NCBI GenBank assembly: GCA_002506665.1
Contig: DAXZ01000043.1
Location: 1 to 38,077 of the forward strand
Length of the DNA: 38,077 bases
From: Nitrosopumilus sp. UBA526
Lineage (GTDB): Archaea; Thermoproteota; Nitrososphaeria; Nitrososphaerales; Nitrosopumilaceae
Reading direction: 5' to 3'
Part shown: one piece after another, positions 1 to 7,718 of the stretch
Numbering within the stretch: the first letter of the stretch is position 1
Layout: each line of letters starts with the position of its first letter
Made by a program: the position numbers and the translations under genes
The notes under the pieces: model-generated
The model's database searches: none
What the model was told of the DNA's origin: nothing
Seen by the model: the letters and a program-made list of their open reading frames with translations, nothing else

Positions 1-3000
1 CTGATACTGTATCTGCAACTCCTGTTACTGCTCCTGATGCACCTACAGAACTTGAAGCAACCGTTCGTAGTAGCGGTGCTATCTCACTGACTTGGACTGC
101 GCCTTACAATGGCGGTTCTCCTATCACTGACTATTCCTTGTTGTATCGTTCTGGTGATGAAGCTTGGGATCTGCTTGGTGATGTCACCAGCTCCAGCATT
201 GGAACATCATTTGTTGTTACCGGTCTGACAAAAGGACAGACCTATGAATTTAGGGTACATGCCATAAACTCTCAGGGTACAGGAGATCCATCTGATACTG
301 TATCTGTATCTCTATCTCTGGCTGTCAGACCTGGCACACCTACAGAACTTGTAGCAACCCCTGGAGATAGTCAAGTTACTCTGGAATGGACTGCACCTAC
401 AGATACTGGCGGTGCTGAGATTACTAGTTATCAGATTGGCTACTATAGTGATAATGATAATGGCGAAATTGGGGACATAACTGATACAACATATACTGTA
501 ACAGGTCTTACTAATGGAGACAGATATAGATTTTATGTATGGGCCGTAAACTCTGAAGGTAGTGGTGGGAATTCTATTTTTGTATATGCAACTCCAGCTA
601 TTTCTGGTGTACCTACCGGTCTTACAGCAACCCCTAGTGACCGCAAAGTTGTACTGACTTGGACAGCACCTGAAGATGACGGTTCTACAATCACTGATTA
701 TATCATAGAGTATCGTACTCGTGGACAAGCTTGGAATACATTTACTGACGGCACCAGTACTGCAACATCTGTTACCGTAACTGATCTTGATAATGGAGTG
801 AAATATTTTTTTAGGGTGTCTTCTGTAATTAATGGTAATCTTGCAAGTTCTACTGCCGTAACTGCAACCCCAATTCTATCTATCCCTGGAGCACCGACAG
901 GTCTTAGTGCAACCCGTGGTGATTCCAAAGTCACACTGAGATGGACTGCACCTGCAAATAATGGCGGTTCTCCTATCATCGACTATTCCTTGTTGTACCG
1001 TTCCGGTGCTGAATCTTGGGATCCGCTTGGTGATGTCACCGGCTCTGGCATTGGAAGATCGTTTGTTATTCTAGGACTGACAAACGGCCATACCTATGAA
1101 TTTAGGGTATATGCCATAAACTCTCAGGGTACAGGTGATTCATCTAATATTGTATCTGTAACTCCAGCTACTGAACCCGACGCACCTACAGGACTTGTAG
1201 CAACCCCTAGAGATAGTCAAGTTACTCTGGAATGGTCTGCTCCAGAAGATGATGGCGGCGCAGAGATTACCAGTTATCGCATTTCCTATTATGGCGCGAG
1301 TTCTGACTCTAAATACTACATATATGATACAACATACACTGTAACAGGTCTTACTAATGGAGACAGATATAGATTTTATGTACATGCCCAAAACTCTGAA
1401 GGTTTTGGTGAGCGCTCTATTCGCGTATATGCAACACCATCTGTACCTGGAGCACCTACAGGCCTTACTGCAACACCTGAAGATAGCCAAGTCACACTAG
1501 AATGGGATACACCTGTAAATACCGGCGGTTCTACAATCACTGATTACATCATAGAGTATCGTACTCGTGGACAAGCTTGGAATACATTTACTGACGACAC
1601 CAGTACTGCAACATCTGCTACTGTAACTGGTCTTACTAATGGAAATGAGTATTTCTTTAGGGTGTCGTCTGTAAATTCTGATGGTAATACTGTGAGATCT
1701 CCTACTGCAACTGCAACTCCGATTCTATCTATCCCTGATGCACCAACCAACGTTGTAGCAACTCCGGGTGACAATAAAGTCACACTGACTTGGTATGCTC
1801 CTACAAACTCCGACAGTTTTCCTATCATTGATTATATTATAGAGTATCATACTCGTGGACAAGATTGGAATACATTTACTGACGGCACCAGCACTGCAAC
1901 ATCTGCTACTGTAACTGGTCTTGATAATGGACAATACTATTTCTTTAGAGTCTCAGCTGTAAACTCTCAAAACACCGGCGATCCTTCTGCCGTTGTAAAT
2001 GCAACTCCATCAATTCCTTCTACTGTTCCTGGAGTACCTACTGATCTTAGAGCAACCGCTGGCAATCACATAGTTACCTTGAAATGGATTGCTCCAGTAG
2101 ATGAAGGCGCCTCTCCTATCACTGACTATTCCTTGTTATATCGTTCTTATGATGAATCTTGGGATCTGCTTGGTGATGTTACTGGCACCAGCACTGCTAC
2201 ATCATTTATTATCACCGGCTTGGCAAGTGACCAGACCTACGAGTTTAGAGTGTATGCCATAAACTCTCACGGTACAGGTGATTCATCTGATACTGTGTCT
2301 GCAACTCCTACTACTTGGACTATAACACCTAGAGTACCTAGAGCTCCTGCCAATCTTACTGCAACTCCAGGCGACGGTGAGGTCACACTAATTTGGACTG
2401 TTCCTACATATGACGGCGGAGCGGATATTATCAGATACTGTGTCCAATATAACGCTGATAGCGCTGTTTCACGTTGTATAAACACTGATGACACAACAGC
2501 TACTGTAACCGGACTGATAAACGACAAGCAGTATAGATTTTGGGTTTATGCCCTAAACTCTGTGGGTTTTAGTTCTAATTCTAAATTTGCATATACAACT
2601 CCAGTCATTCTTGGAGCGCCAACCCATCTTTATGCGGAACCATACAACACCAAAGTCGAATTATATTGGGGTGCACCTGCAGATGACGGCGGCTCTCCAA
2701 TTATTGATTATGTCATACAATATCGTACAGGTGAACAATCTTGGAATACATTTGATGACGGCACCAGCACTGCAACATCTGCTACTGTAACCAATCTTGA
2801 TAATGGAGTGAAATATTTCTTTAGGGTGTCTTCTGTAAACTCTGACAATAATCATGTGAGTTCTCCTACTGTGACTGGAACCCCACAAATTACTGAACCT
2901 AGTGAACCTACCGATCTTACGGCCACACCGGGAGATAGTAAAGTCATATTAACATGGTCTGCTCCTGACGATGACGGCGGTGCTGAGATTACTAGTTATG

Positions 3001-4988
3001 TGATTGAATATCGTAGTAATAATGATTATGGCGAAATTGAGGACATAACTGATACAACATACACTGTAACAGGTCTTACTAATGGAGACAGTTATTACTT
3101 TGAGGTATATGCCGTAACCTCTGAAGCTGAAGGTGATTCAGCTGATACTGTATATGCAACTCCAGCTATTTCTGGTACACCTGCTGAATTTACAGCAGAA
3201 CCTGGCAATAGAAAGGTTACACTGACATGGACTGCTCCTACTGTCAATAGTGATTCTACTGTCACCGGTTATAAGGTAGAATATAGTAATGATGGTTCTA
3301 CTTGGATCACATCTGTTGATAACTTGGATGACATAACACATGTTGTTACTGATCTGACAAACTACCAGTACTACAAATTTAGGGTACATGCCATACACTC
3401 TACAGGTGATAATGTGGTATCTTCTGTGGCAACTTCAACACCTAGAATTATTATTCCTGACGAACCTACCGATCTTACGGCAACACCCAAAGATAGTAAA
3501 GTCATATTAACATGGTCTGCTCCTGACGATGACGGCGGTGCTGAGATTACTGGTTATAGGATTGAATATTATGGTCATAATGATTCTGGCACAATTGAGG
3601 TCATAACTGATACAACATACACTGTAACAGGTCTTACTAATGGAGAAAGATATGACTTTTCTGTACGTGCCGTAAACCCTGCAGGTTATGGTGGTTCTTC
3701 TCATGTATCTGCAACTCCTGTTGCCGTTCTTGGAGCACCTGCTGACCTTAGTGCATCTCCTAGTGACGGCCGGGTCATATTAGGATGGACTGCACCTCCA
3801 AATATCGATGATTCTACTGTCACTGATTATGTAGTAGAGTATAGTGACAATGATGGTTCTACTTGGAAGGAATTCAGCACAAGTCAGTCGACTAGAACTA
3901 CTGTTACTGACCTGAATAACGGTCAGTCCTACGAATTTAGAGTACATGCCATACACTCTACGGGTGATAAGGTGGTATCTTCTATTGTTACTGCAATTCC
4001 AGCTGCTAGGCCTGACGCACCAACTGATCTTGTAGCAACCATGAACTATGGTGAGGTAATATTAGCATGGTCTGCTCCTGAAGATGATGGCGGTGCAGAG
4101 ATTACCAGTTATGTGATTCAATATTATAGTCAGAAGGATTATGGCGAAATTGACGACATAACTGATACAACATATACTGTAACAGGTCTTACTGACGGAA
4201 AACAATATTCCTTTTATGTATATGCCAAAAACTCTGAAGGTACCGGCGCTATATCTAATATTGCATATGTACTAATTGAACCAACACAGCAACCAGAATC
4301 TACACTAGCTCCAGTACCAGAACCCGTACAACCACCAGCAGAGATTACATCTGTCCGTGCAGACTATGTATACTCTGATGACGGCAAGATAAAGATACGA
4401 TTCTCACCACGTATAGATATGTCAGCATCGTCTGCAGATACTGCAGACTTTACAGTATCTGACGGTGCAGACAATGTCATTCCGATAACTAACGTCCTAC
4501 TCACAAAATACAAAGTTATCATCACACTAGCAAATCCTGTTACCAGCTCAAACGTAGAATTAGTTACCATATCATATGATCCAAAATCCGGCCGCTCAAT
4601 TTCTGCAGGCTCTGATCCTCTCCAAGCATTTGATAACAGATATCTCACCAATCTTCTTCCTAGTGTTATAACATCTGTACGTGCAGACCTTGTATATTCA
4701 GATGACGGCACCATAAAGATACGCTTCTCACCTCGTATAGACATGTCAGCATCATCTGCAGATACTACGGACTTTGTAGTATCTGACGGTGCAGACAATG
4801 CCATCCAAATAACTAATGTCCTACTCACCAAATACAAAGTTATCATCACACTAGCAAATCCTGTTACCAGCTCAAACGTAGACTCGGTTACCATATCATA
4901 TGATCCAAAATCCGGCCGCTCAATCTATGCCGGTTCGGCCACACTACCTGCATTTGATAATGCATCAATATTGAATCATTTCAGATAG
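1..4988 (+). CDS. Giant fibronectin type III repeat surface protein, 5' end missing
   Basis: The frame is open from base 3, so the true start lies outside the window; the ATG at 138 is internal. About 15 consecutive FN3 domains of roughly 90 residues are visible, each opening with a P-x-x-P-T-x-L-x-A-T-P motif, then a W-x-A-P strand and a Y-x-F-x-V-x-A-x-N-S strand. A proline-rich linker near base 4290 leads to two tandem repeats of about 105 residues that resemble the SwmB Ig-like domain (S-A-D-T-x-D-F-x-V-S-D-G followed by V-T-I-S-Y-D-P). There is no C-terminal membrane segment or PEFG signal, so the protein may be released or held by other surface proteins. The likely role is extracellular adhesion or host interaction, which is inference. 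FN3 units fall into subtypes in a higher-order order. The gene converges on rps4. Confidence 0.88.
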   Translation, partial: DTVSATPVTAPDAPTELEATVRSSGAISLTWTAPYNGGSPITDYSLLYRSGDEAWDLLGDVTSSSIGTSFVVTGLTKGQTYEFRVHAINSQGTGDPSDTVSVSLSLAVRPGTPTELVATPGDSQVTLEWTAPTDTGGAEITSYQIGYYSDNDNGEIGDITDTTYTVTGLTNGDRYRFYVWAVNSEGSGGNSIFVYATPAISGVPTGLTATPSDRKVVLTWTAPEDDGSTITDYIIEYRTRGQAWNTFTDGTSTATSVTVTDLDNGVKYFFRVSSVINGNLASSTAVTATPILSIPGAPTGLSATRGDSKVTLRWTAPANNGGSPIIDYSLLYRSGAESWDPLGDVTGSGIGRSFVILGLTNGHTYEFRVYAINSQGTGDSSNIVSVTPATEPDAPTGLVATPRDSQVTLEWSAPEDDGGAEITSYRISYYGASSDSKYYIYDTTYTVTGLTNGDRYRFYVHAQNSEGFGERSIRVYATPSVPGAPTGLTATPEDSQVTLEWDTPVNTGGSTITDYIIEYRTRGQAWNTFTDDTSTATSATVTGLTNGNEYFFRVSSVNSDGNTVRSPTATATPILSIPDAPTNVVATPGDNKVTLTWYAPTNSDSFPIIDYIIEYHTRGQDWNTFTDGTSTATSATVTGLDNGQYYFFRVSAVNSQNTGDPSAVVNATPSIPSTVPGVPTDLRATAGNHIVTLKWIAPVDEGASPITDYSLLYRSYDESWDLLGDVTGTSTATSFIITGLASDQTYEFRVYAINSHGTGDSSDTVSATPTTWTITPRVPRAPANLTATPGDGEVTLIWTVPTYDGGADIIRYCVQYNADSAVSRCINTDDTTATVTGLINDKQYRFWVYALNSVGFSSNSKFAYTTPVILGAPTHLYAEPYNTKVELYWGAPADDGGSPIIDYVIQYRTGEQSWNTFDDGTSTATSATVTNLDNGVKYFFRVSSVNSDNNHVSSPTVTGTPQITEPSEPTDLTATPGDSKVILTWSAPDDDGGAEITSYVIEYRSNNDYGEIEDITDTTYTVTGLTNGDSYYFEVYAVTSEAEGDSADTVYATPAISGTPAEFTAEPGNRKVTLTWTAPTVNSDSTVTGYKVEYSNDGSTWITSVDNLDDITHVVTDLTNYQYYKFRVHAIHSTGDNVVSSVATSTPRIIIPDEPTDLTATPKDSKVILTWSAPDDDGGAEITGYRIEYYGHNDSGTIEVITDTTYTVTGLTNGERYDFSVRAVNPAGYGGSSHVSATPVAVLGAPADLSASPSDGRVILGWTAPPNIDDSTVTDYVVEYSDNDGSTWKEFSTSQSTRTTVTDLNNGQSYEFRVHAIHSTGDKVVSSIVTAIPAARPDAPTDLVATMNYGEVILAWSAPEDDGGAEITSYVIQYYSQKDYGEIDDITDTTYTVTGLTDGKQYSFYVYAKNSEGTGAISNIAYVLIEPTQQPESTLAPVPEPVQPPAEITSVRADYVYSDDGKIKIRFSPRIDMSASSADTADFTVSDGADNVIPITNVLLTKYKVIITLANPVTSSNVELVTISYDPKSGRSISAGSDPLQAFDNRYLTNLLPSVITSVRADLVYSDDGTIKIRFSPRIDMSASSADTTDFVVSDGADNAIQITNVLLTKYKVIITLANPVTSSNVDSVTISYDPKSGRSIYAGSATLPAFDNASILNHFR

Positions 4989-5008
4989 TCTACGCAGACT
5001 CTTCTGAA

Positions 5009-5542
5009 TCACTTTGGTCTGTTTCTACTGTCTTTGGTCTTTGTATCTTCAAGCATTTTGGGAATCTTTGACTCGGGTGTAAAACGAACACTGTCTTCCT
5101 CATCAACTCTAACAGTATATGACGGAATGTCGACTCTTCTCTCTCCAATCATAATATGACCATGAATGACTGCCTGTCTTGCCTGATATGGCGTCTTGAA
5201 TCCAAGCTTTTTTGTAACAATGGTTTGCAGTCTTCTTGAAAGCAGGTCTGTTGCATTCAAATTCAATACATCATCTAGCGTTGCATCACTGCTGACTAGA
5301 CCTATCCTTGCCAGAGACCTCAAAAGTATTGGTTCCTTCTCTGCTCTGACTTCTTGTCTTAATGCAAGCAATGATCTTGCTTGGTGTCTTACACGAGACA
5401 GTTCCGTGTGTGCCTTCCACAACTCCCTCTTTGTTCGTAGTCCAAACGTTCCCAGAGTCTTTAGCTCCTCCATCTTTAACTCATAATTCAGCGGCCTCTT
5501 TGGCTTTCTCCATACCTTGCGTGGATATTTTGGATCACCCAA
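5009..5542 (-). CDS. rps4: Small ribosomal subunit protein uS4
   Basis: Archaeal uS4 of 177 residues. The N-terminus MGDPKYPRKVW is the typical archaeal start, and reaching it requires a TTG start codon at 5542. The S4 RNA-binding domain is in the C-terminal half (RRLQTIVTKKLGFK through the IGERRVDIPSYTV segment). It binds 16S rRNA early in 30S assembly. The start lies one base after the S13 stop codon, so the two genes are translationally coupled. Many archaea have S11 and RNA polymerase subunit D next; here the FN3 gene converges on it instead, so the usual operon order is broken. Confidence 0.95.
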   Translation of the reverse strand: MGDPKYPRKVWRKPKRPLNYELKMEELKTLGTFGLRTKRELWKAHTELSRVRHQARSLLALRQEVRAEKEPILLRSLARIGLVSSDATLDDVLNLNATDLLSRRLQTIVTKKLGFKTPYQARQAVIHGHIMIGERRVDIPSYTVRVDEEDSVRFTPESKIPKMLEDTKTKDSRNRPK

Positions 5543-5543
5543 T

Positions 5544-6119
5544 CTATGTCGCCTTTTCTTTCTTCTCCTCTACTGCAGGAGATTCTTCTGCCGGAGTCTC
5601 TGTCTGAGCTGCCGCATCTGTTGCAGGTGCACCAGCCGCCCCCTTTTTTGCAGGAGCTGCCAATCCGCCCTTGGCCACACCGACGGCTCCGCCCTTTCTG
5701 CCAGAGGTCCTAGTTCTCTGTCCTCTAACCTTTAGACCGCTTAGATGACGATAACCCCTCCAGCTTGCAGTAACCCGTTCTCTCTCTATATCATTTCTTA
5801 ATGTAAATGGAATATCTGACGTCAACAGATGTTTATCTACCCCGGTCTCTGGATCCTTTCTTCTGTTAAGAAACCATGTTGGAAAATTACCGGCAACTGG
5901 GTCTGTTATCAGCTTTTCAATTGCCTGTACACTATCATCTGTCAGATTACCAATGTTTGAATTTGGATTAATCTTTAGCGTATCAATAATTGCAGTAGCA
6001 AAGCTGTATCCTAGGCCCTTTATCTGACAAAGCCCGATAATTGTCTTCATCTCACCTGGAATATCGTTTCCGATGATTCTGACTATGTGTCTGTATTCCT
6101 GCTCACTCAAGTATTCCAA
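5544..6119 (-). CDS. rps13: Small ribosomal subunit protein uS13
   Basis: uS13 of 191 residues. The N-terminal helix-two-turn-helix region is present (KGLGYSFATAI), and the C-terminal basic segment includes GLKVRGQRTRTSGR, which contacts 16S rRNA in the 30S head. A tail of about 45 residues rich in Ala, Lys and Glu follows, longer than in the bacterial protein. The chosen start is TTG at 6119, giving MEYLSEQEYRHIVRI. It is the first gene of a pair with rps4. A TATA-like stretch on the minus strand lies near 6165-6175. Confidence 0.95.
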   Translation of the reverse strand: MEYLSEQEYRHIVRIIGNDIPGEMKTIIGLCQIKGLGYSFATAIIDTLKINPNSNIGNLTDDSVQAIEKLITDPVAGNFPTWFLNRRKDPETGVDKHLLTSDIPFTLRNDIERERVTASWRGYRHLSGLKVRGQRTRTSGRKGGAVGVAKGGLAAPAKKGAAGAPATDAAAQTETPAEESPAVEEKKEKAT

Positions 6120-6168
6120 AATTCAAGAAATCCCTGATAAAAACCATTGCTAGAAACCTCACCCAAGA

Positions 6169-6321
6169 TTATACAAAGTCCTCATCACTTGTCCAGTTAT
6201 TTCCTTGGACATTCCACAGGCCACATCTACAGCACTTTTTTACCCCTCTCTGGGAGTCAATATCTACACAAAAACAGTGTACTCCCTTACCTGACGGGTC
6301 TTTGATGCAGAGTCTTTGCAT
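6169..6321 (-). CDS. Small zinc-finger-like protein, 50 aa
   Basis: A short open frame from ATG at 6321 to TAA at 6169. It has five cysteines in a C-x-C then C-C-x-C-G arrangement (residues 16, 18, 30, 31 and 33), a pattern that suggests a metal site. The start lies about 29 bases from the centre of a palindromic TATA box at 6342-6359, as expected for a leaderless archaeal mRNA. It sits directly upstream of rps13 on the same strand. The function is not recognised; a small nucleic-acid-binding or ribosome-linked zinc protein is a guess. Confidence 0.6.
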   Translation of the reverse strand: MQRLCIKDPSGKGVHCFCVDIDSQRGVKKCCRCGLWNVQGNNWTSDEDFV

Positions 6322-6341
6322 ATTGCTGACTTTTGTGTGTG

Positions 6342-6359
6342 CAAAGTTATATAACTTTG
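6342..6359. promoter_or_regulatory. Perfect 18-bp palindrome over a shared TATA box
   Basis: CAAAGTTATATAACTTTG is an exact inverted repeat whose core TTATATAA is a TATA box. Start codons at 6321 (minus) and 6379 (plus) lie about 29 bases either side of its centre. This fits a bidirectional core promoter for two leaderless genes. The flanking half-sites could also be an operator for the adjacent winged-helix protein. Confidence 0.65.
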
Positions 6360-6378
6360 AAATCTCTCTTTTTTGATT

Positions 6379-6687
6379 ATGCCCGAGTCATTTGATCGTG
6401 AAAAGATAATAGAATGTATGTTTGATCCAACCACTGCCTCAATTCTTGCAGAACTCGAGGACGGAGAAAAAGAGTGCTCGTTTCTAGCTCAACAGTCCTC
6501 TGTTTCTGAATCTATGGTTCTCCAAAAGCTCTCATATCTGATTGAACATGGATTCATCTCCAAAAAGTATAATGATACACACTGTCTGCTTGCTGCAAAT
6601 TCTGAGAAACTCGCAAGCATAATTGAGAATGATACCTTTGATGCAACAATCAGCGGACTCGAAAAGATGGACAGCTACCTAAACTGA
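6379..6687 (+). CDS. Winged-helix (ArsR-like) DNA-binding regulator
   Basis: A 102-residue protein when started at the ATG at 6379; the upstream TTG at 6373 is less likely. It has a helix-turn-helix layout: a D-P-T-T-A-S-I-L-A-E-L helix, then a recognition-helix region (SVSESMVLQKLSYLIEHGFI) and a wing ending LLAANSEKL. This is the form of small archaeal ArsR/MarR-like transcription factors. It is divergent from the 50-residue zinc protein over a palindromic TATA box, which suggests autoregulation. Its 3' end overlaps the next convergent gene by 9 bases. Confidence 0.75.
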   Translation: MPESFDREKIIECMFDPTTASILAELEDGEKECSFLAQQSSVSESMVLQKLSYLIEHGFISKKYNDTHCLLAANSEKLASIIENDTFDATISGLEKMDSYLN

Positions 6688-7173
6688 TTTACGGTTCTTG
6701 ATTCCATATATTGCAGTTATTGCCAAACCAATCATTCCTGTGATAAGAATACCCAGAGATACACTCACAAGAATCAGCTTTGTGTCGGCGTCCGGACGTG
6801 GTCCTATTGCCCCTGCCACATAAATCTCATCTGTACTCTCAATGACCATCTTAAAAGTTCCAGACTCGTACACATCAAACTCTCCCTCAAGCGTATCTGC
6901 ATCCACTCTCTGCTGTATTATCTCAGCATCTAAAGGATCAAAGACCCTGACAGATACTGCATCTTGGCTAAACTCCATCACCTGTACTGCAAAAACTCCT
7001 ACAGATGTCTCCTCTCTGTCTAGGTCAGCTGTTATGCTGAGAGTCTCAGTCAAACTGACACGTCCATTGCCCTGGCTGATTCCCTCTAGTGTCACCTGAT
7101 TCTCAATTACAGAGACTGCCAGTCCACCTACCACCAATAACCCAAAAATTACTATCAGTCTTGTTGTCTGCAC
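6679..7173 (-). CDS. Membrane-anchored extracytoplasmic protein
   Basis: 164 residues from a GTG start at 7173. Residues 5-22 form a hydrophobic N-terminal segment (signal or anchor), about 35-130 are beta-rich and extracytoplasmic, and 133-157 form a C-terminal transmembrane helix followed by the basic tail KNRKSV. The topology resembles emp24/GOLD-like sandwiches on a single anchor, but I do not recognise a named family. It overlaps the winged-helix gene tail to tail. Confidence 0.7.
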   Translation of the reverse strand: MQTTRLIVIFGLLVVGGLAVSVIENQVTLEGISQGNGRVSLTETLSITADLDREETSVGVFAVQVMEFSQDAVSVRVFDPLDAEIIQQRVDADTLEGEFDVYESGTFKMVIESTDEIYVAGAIGPRPDADTKLILVSVSLGILITGMIGLAITAIYGIKNRKSV

Positions 7174-7340
7174 AGATTAAAATTCACTTGGTGTTTAGTT
7201 TAAACCTAGTCTTACACCTGAGACTATGGTATATCTGATGTACACTGGAAAGTTGTCGGGAGCTAGAGACACGAAACGTGAATTTTCTCTTGGGAATGGT
7301 TCAACGCCAACTTTCAAGATAAACTAGCAGAACCAAGCTT

Positions 7341-7517
7341 GTGAATAAATTGCAAATAAGAACAGAGTTGGAACAAAAACTTTGTTCTTTGGTCAAGATG
7401 AATTTTTTTCGCCATACCATAGTCAAGGCAATTCGTGATTCTGATAATGAGATATTCTTTTATGAGATAAAAAATGACAAACTGTGCCTAATAAATGGCA
7501 GACCAAAACTATTCTAG
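7341..7517 (+). pseudogene. Orphan 58-aa frame, possible C-terminal remnant
   Basis: An open frame from GTG 7341 to TAG 7517 with protein-like composition (ELEQKLCSLVKMNFFRHT near its start, ending NGRPKLF). It meets the methyltransferase remnant tail to tail with a 4-base overlap. Convergent restriction and modification genes often end this way, so it could be the end of a lost restriction endonuclease. This is inference only. The rest of the 7174-7340 stretch shows no gene. Confidence 0.3.
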
Positions 7518-7663
7518 TTTTTACTGTCTCTGATACGAGACAAGGCGTGTTTTCTATAACGGGCCCCCTCTGATGCCCAAACCCAATTTTGATTAAAACG
7601 TTCTGTAATGACTGCTGTCATACCAGTTCCAAAAAAGGGGTCTAATCCCAAAATCGTTTTTGT
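7514..7663 (-). pseudogene. DNA methyltransferase C-terminal remnant
   Basis: A 49-codon minus-strand frame with no proper start encodes LDPFFGTGMTAVITER and continues to a WVWASEGARYRKHALSRI-type end. DPFxGTGxT is motif I (S-adenosylmethionine binding) of N6-adenine/N4-cytosine DNA methyltransferases, and having it close to the C-terminus matches the beta-class order. The catalytic (D/N/S)PP(Y/F) motif and most of the protein are missing and a stop lies just upstream, so this is a relic. It lies 55 bases downstream of the MORC-like ATPase gene on the same strand. Confidence 0.65.
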
Positions 7664-7718
7664 TTACAGATGCTATATGCATAGAAATGCAGATATTTTT
7701 GAAAATGTAATTCTACCA

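Noticed and set aside
312..3704. Long minus-strand frames of 65-138 codons opposite the FN3 gene
   Set aside because: They mirror the repetitive FN3 coding sequence, have Cys/Ser/Tyr-rich repeat composition and no starts with promoters.
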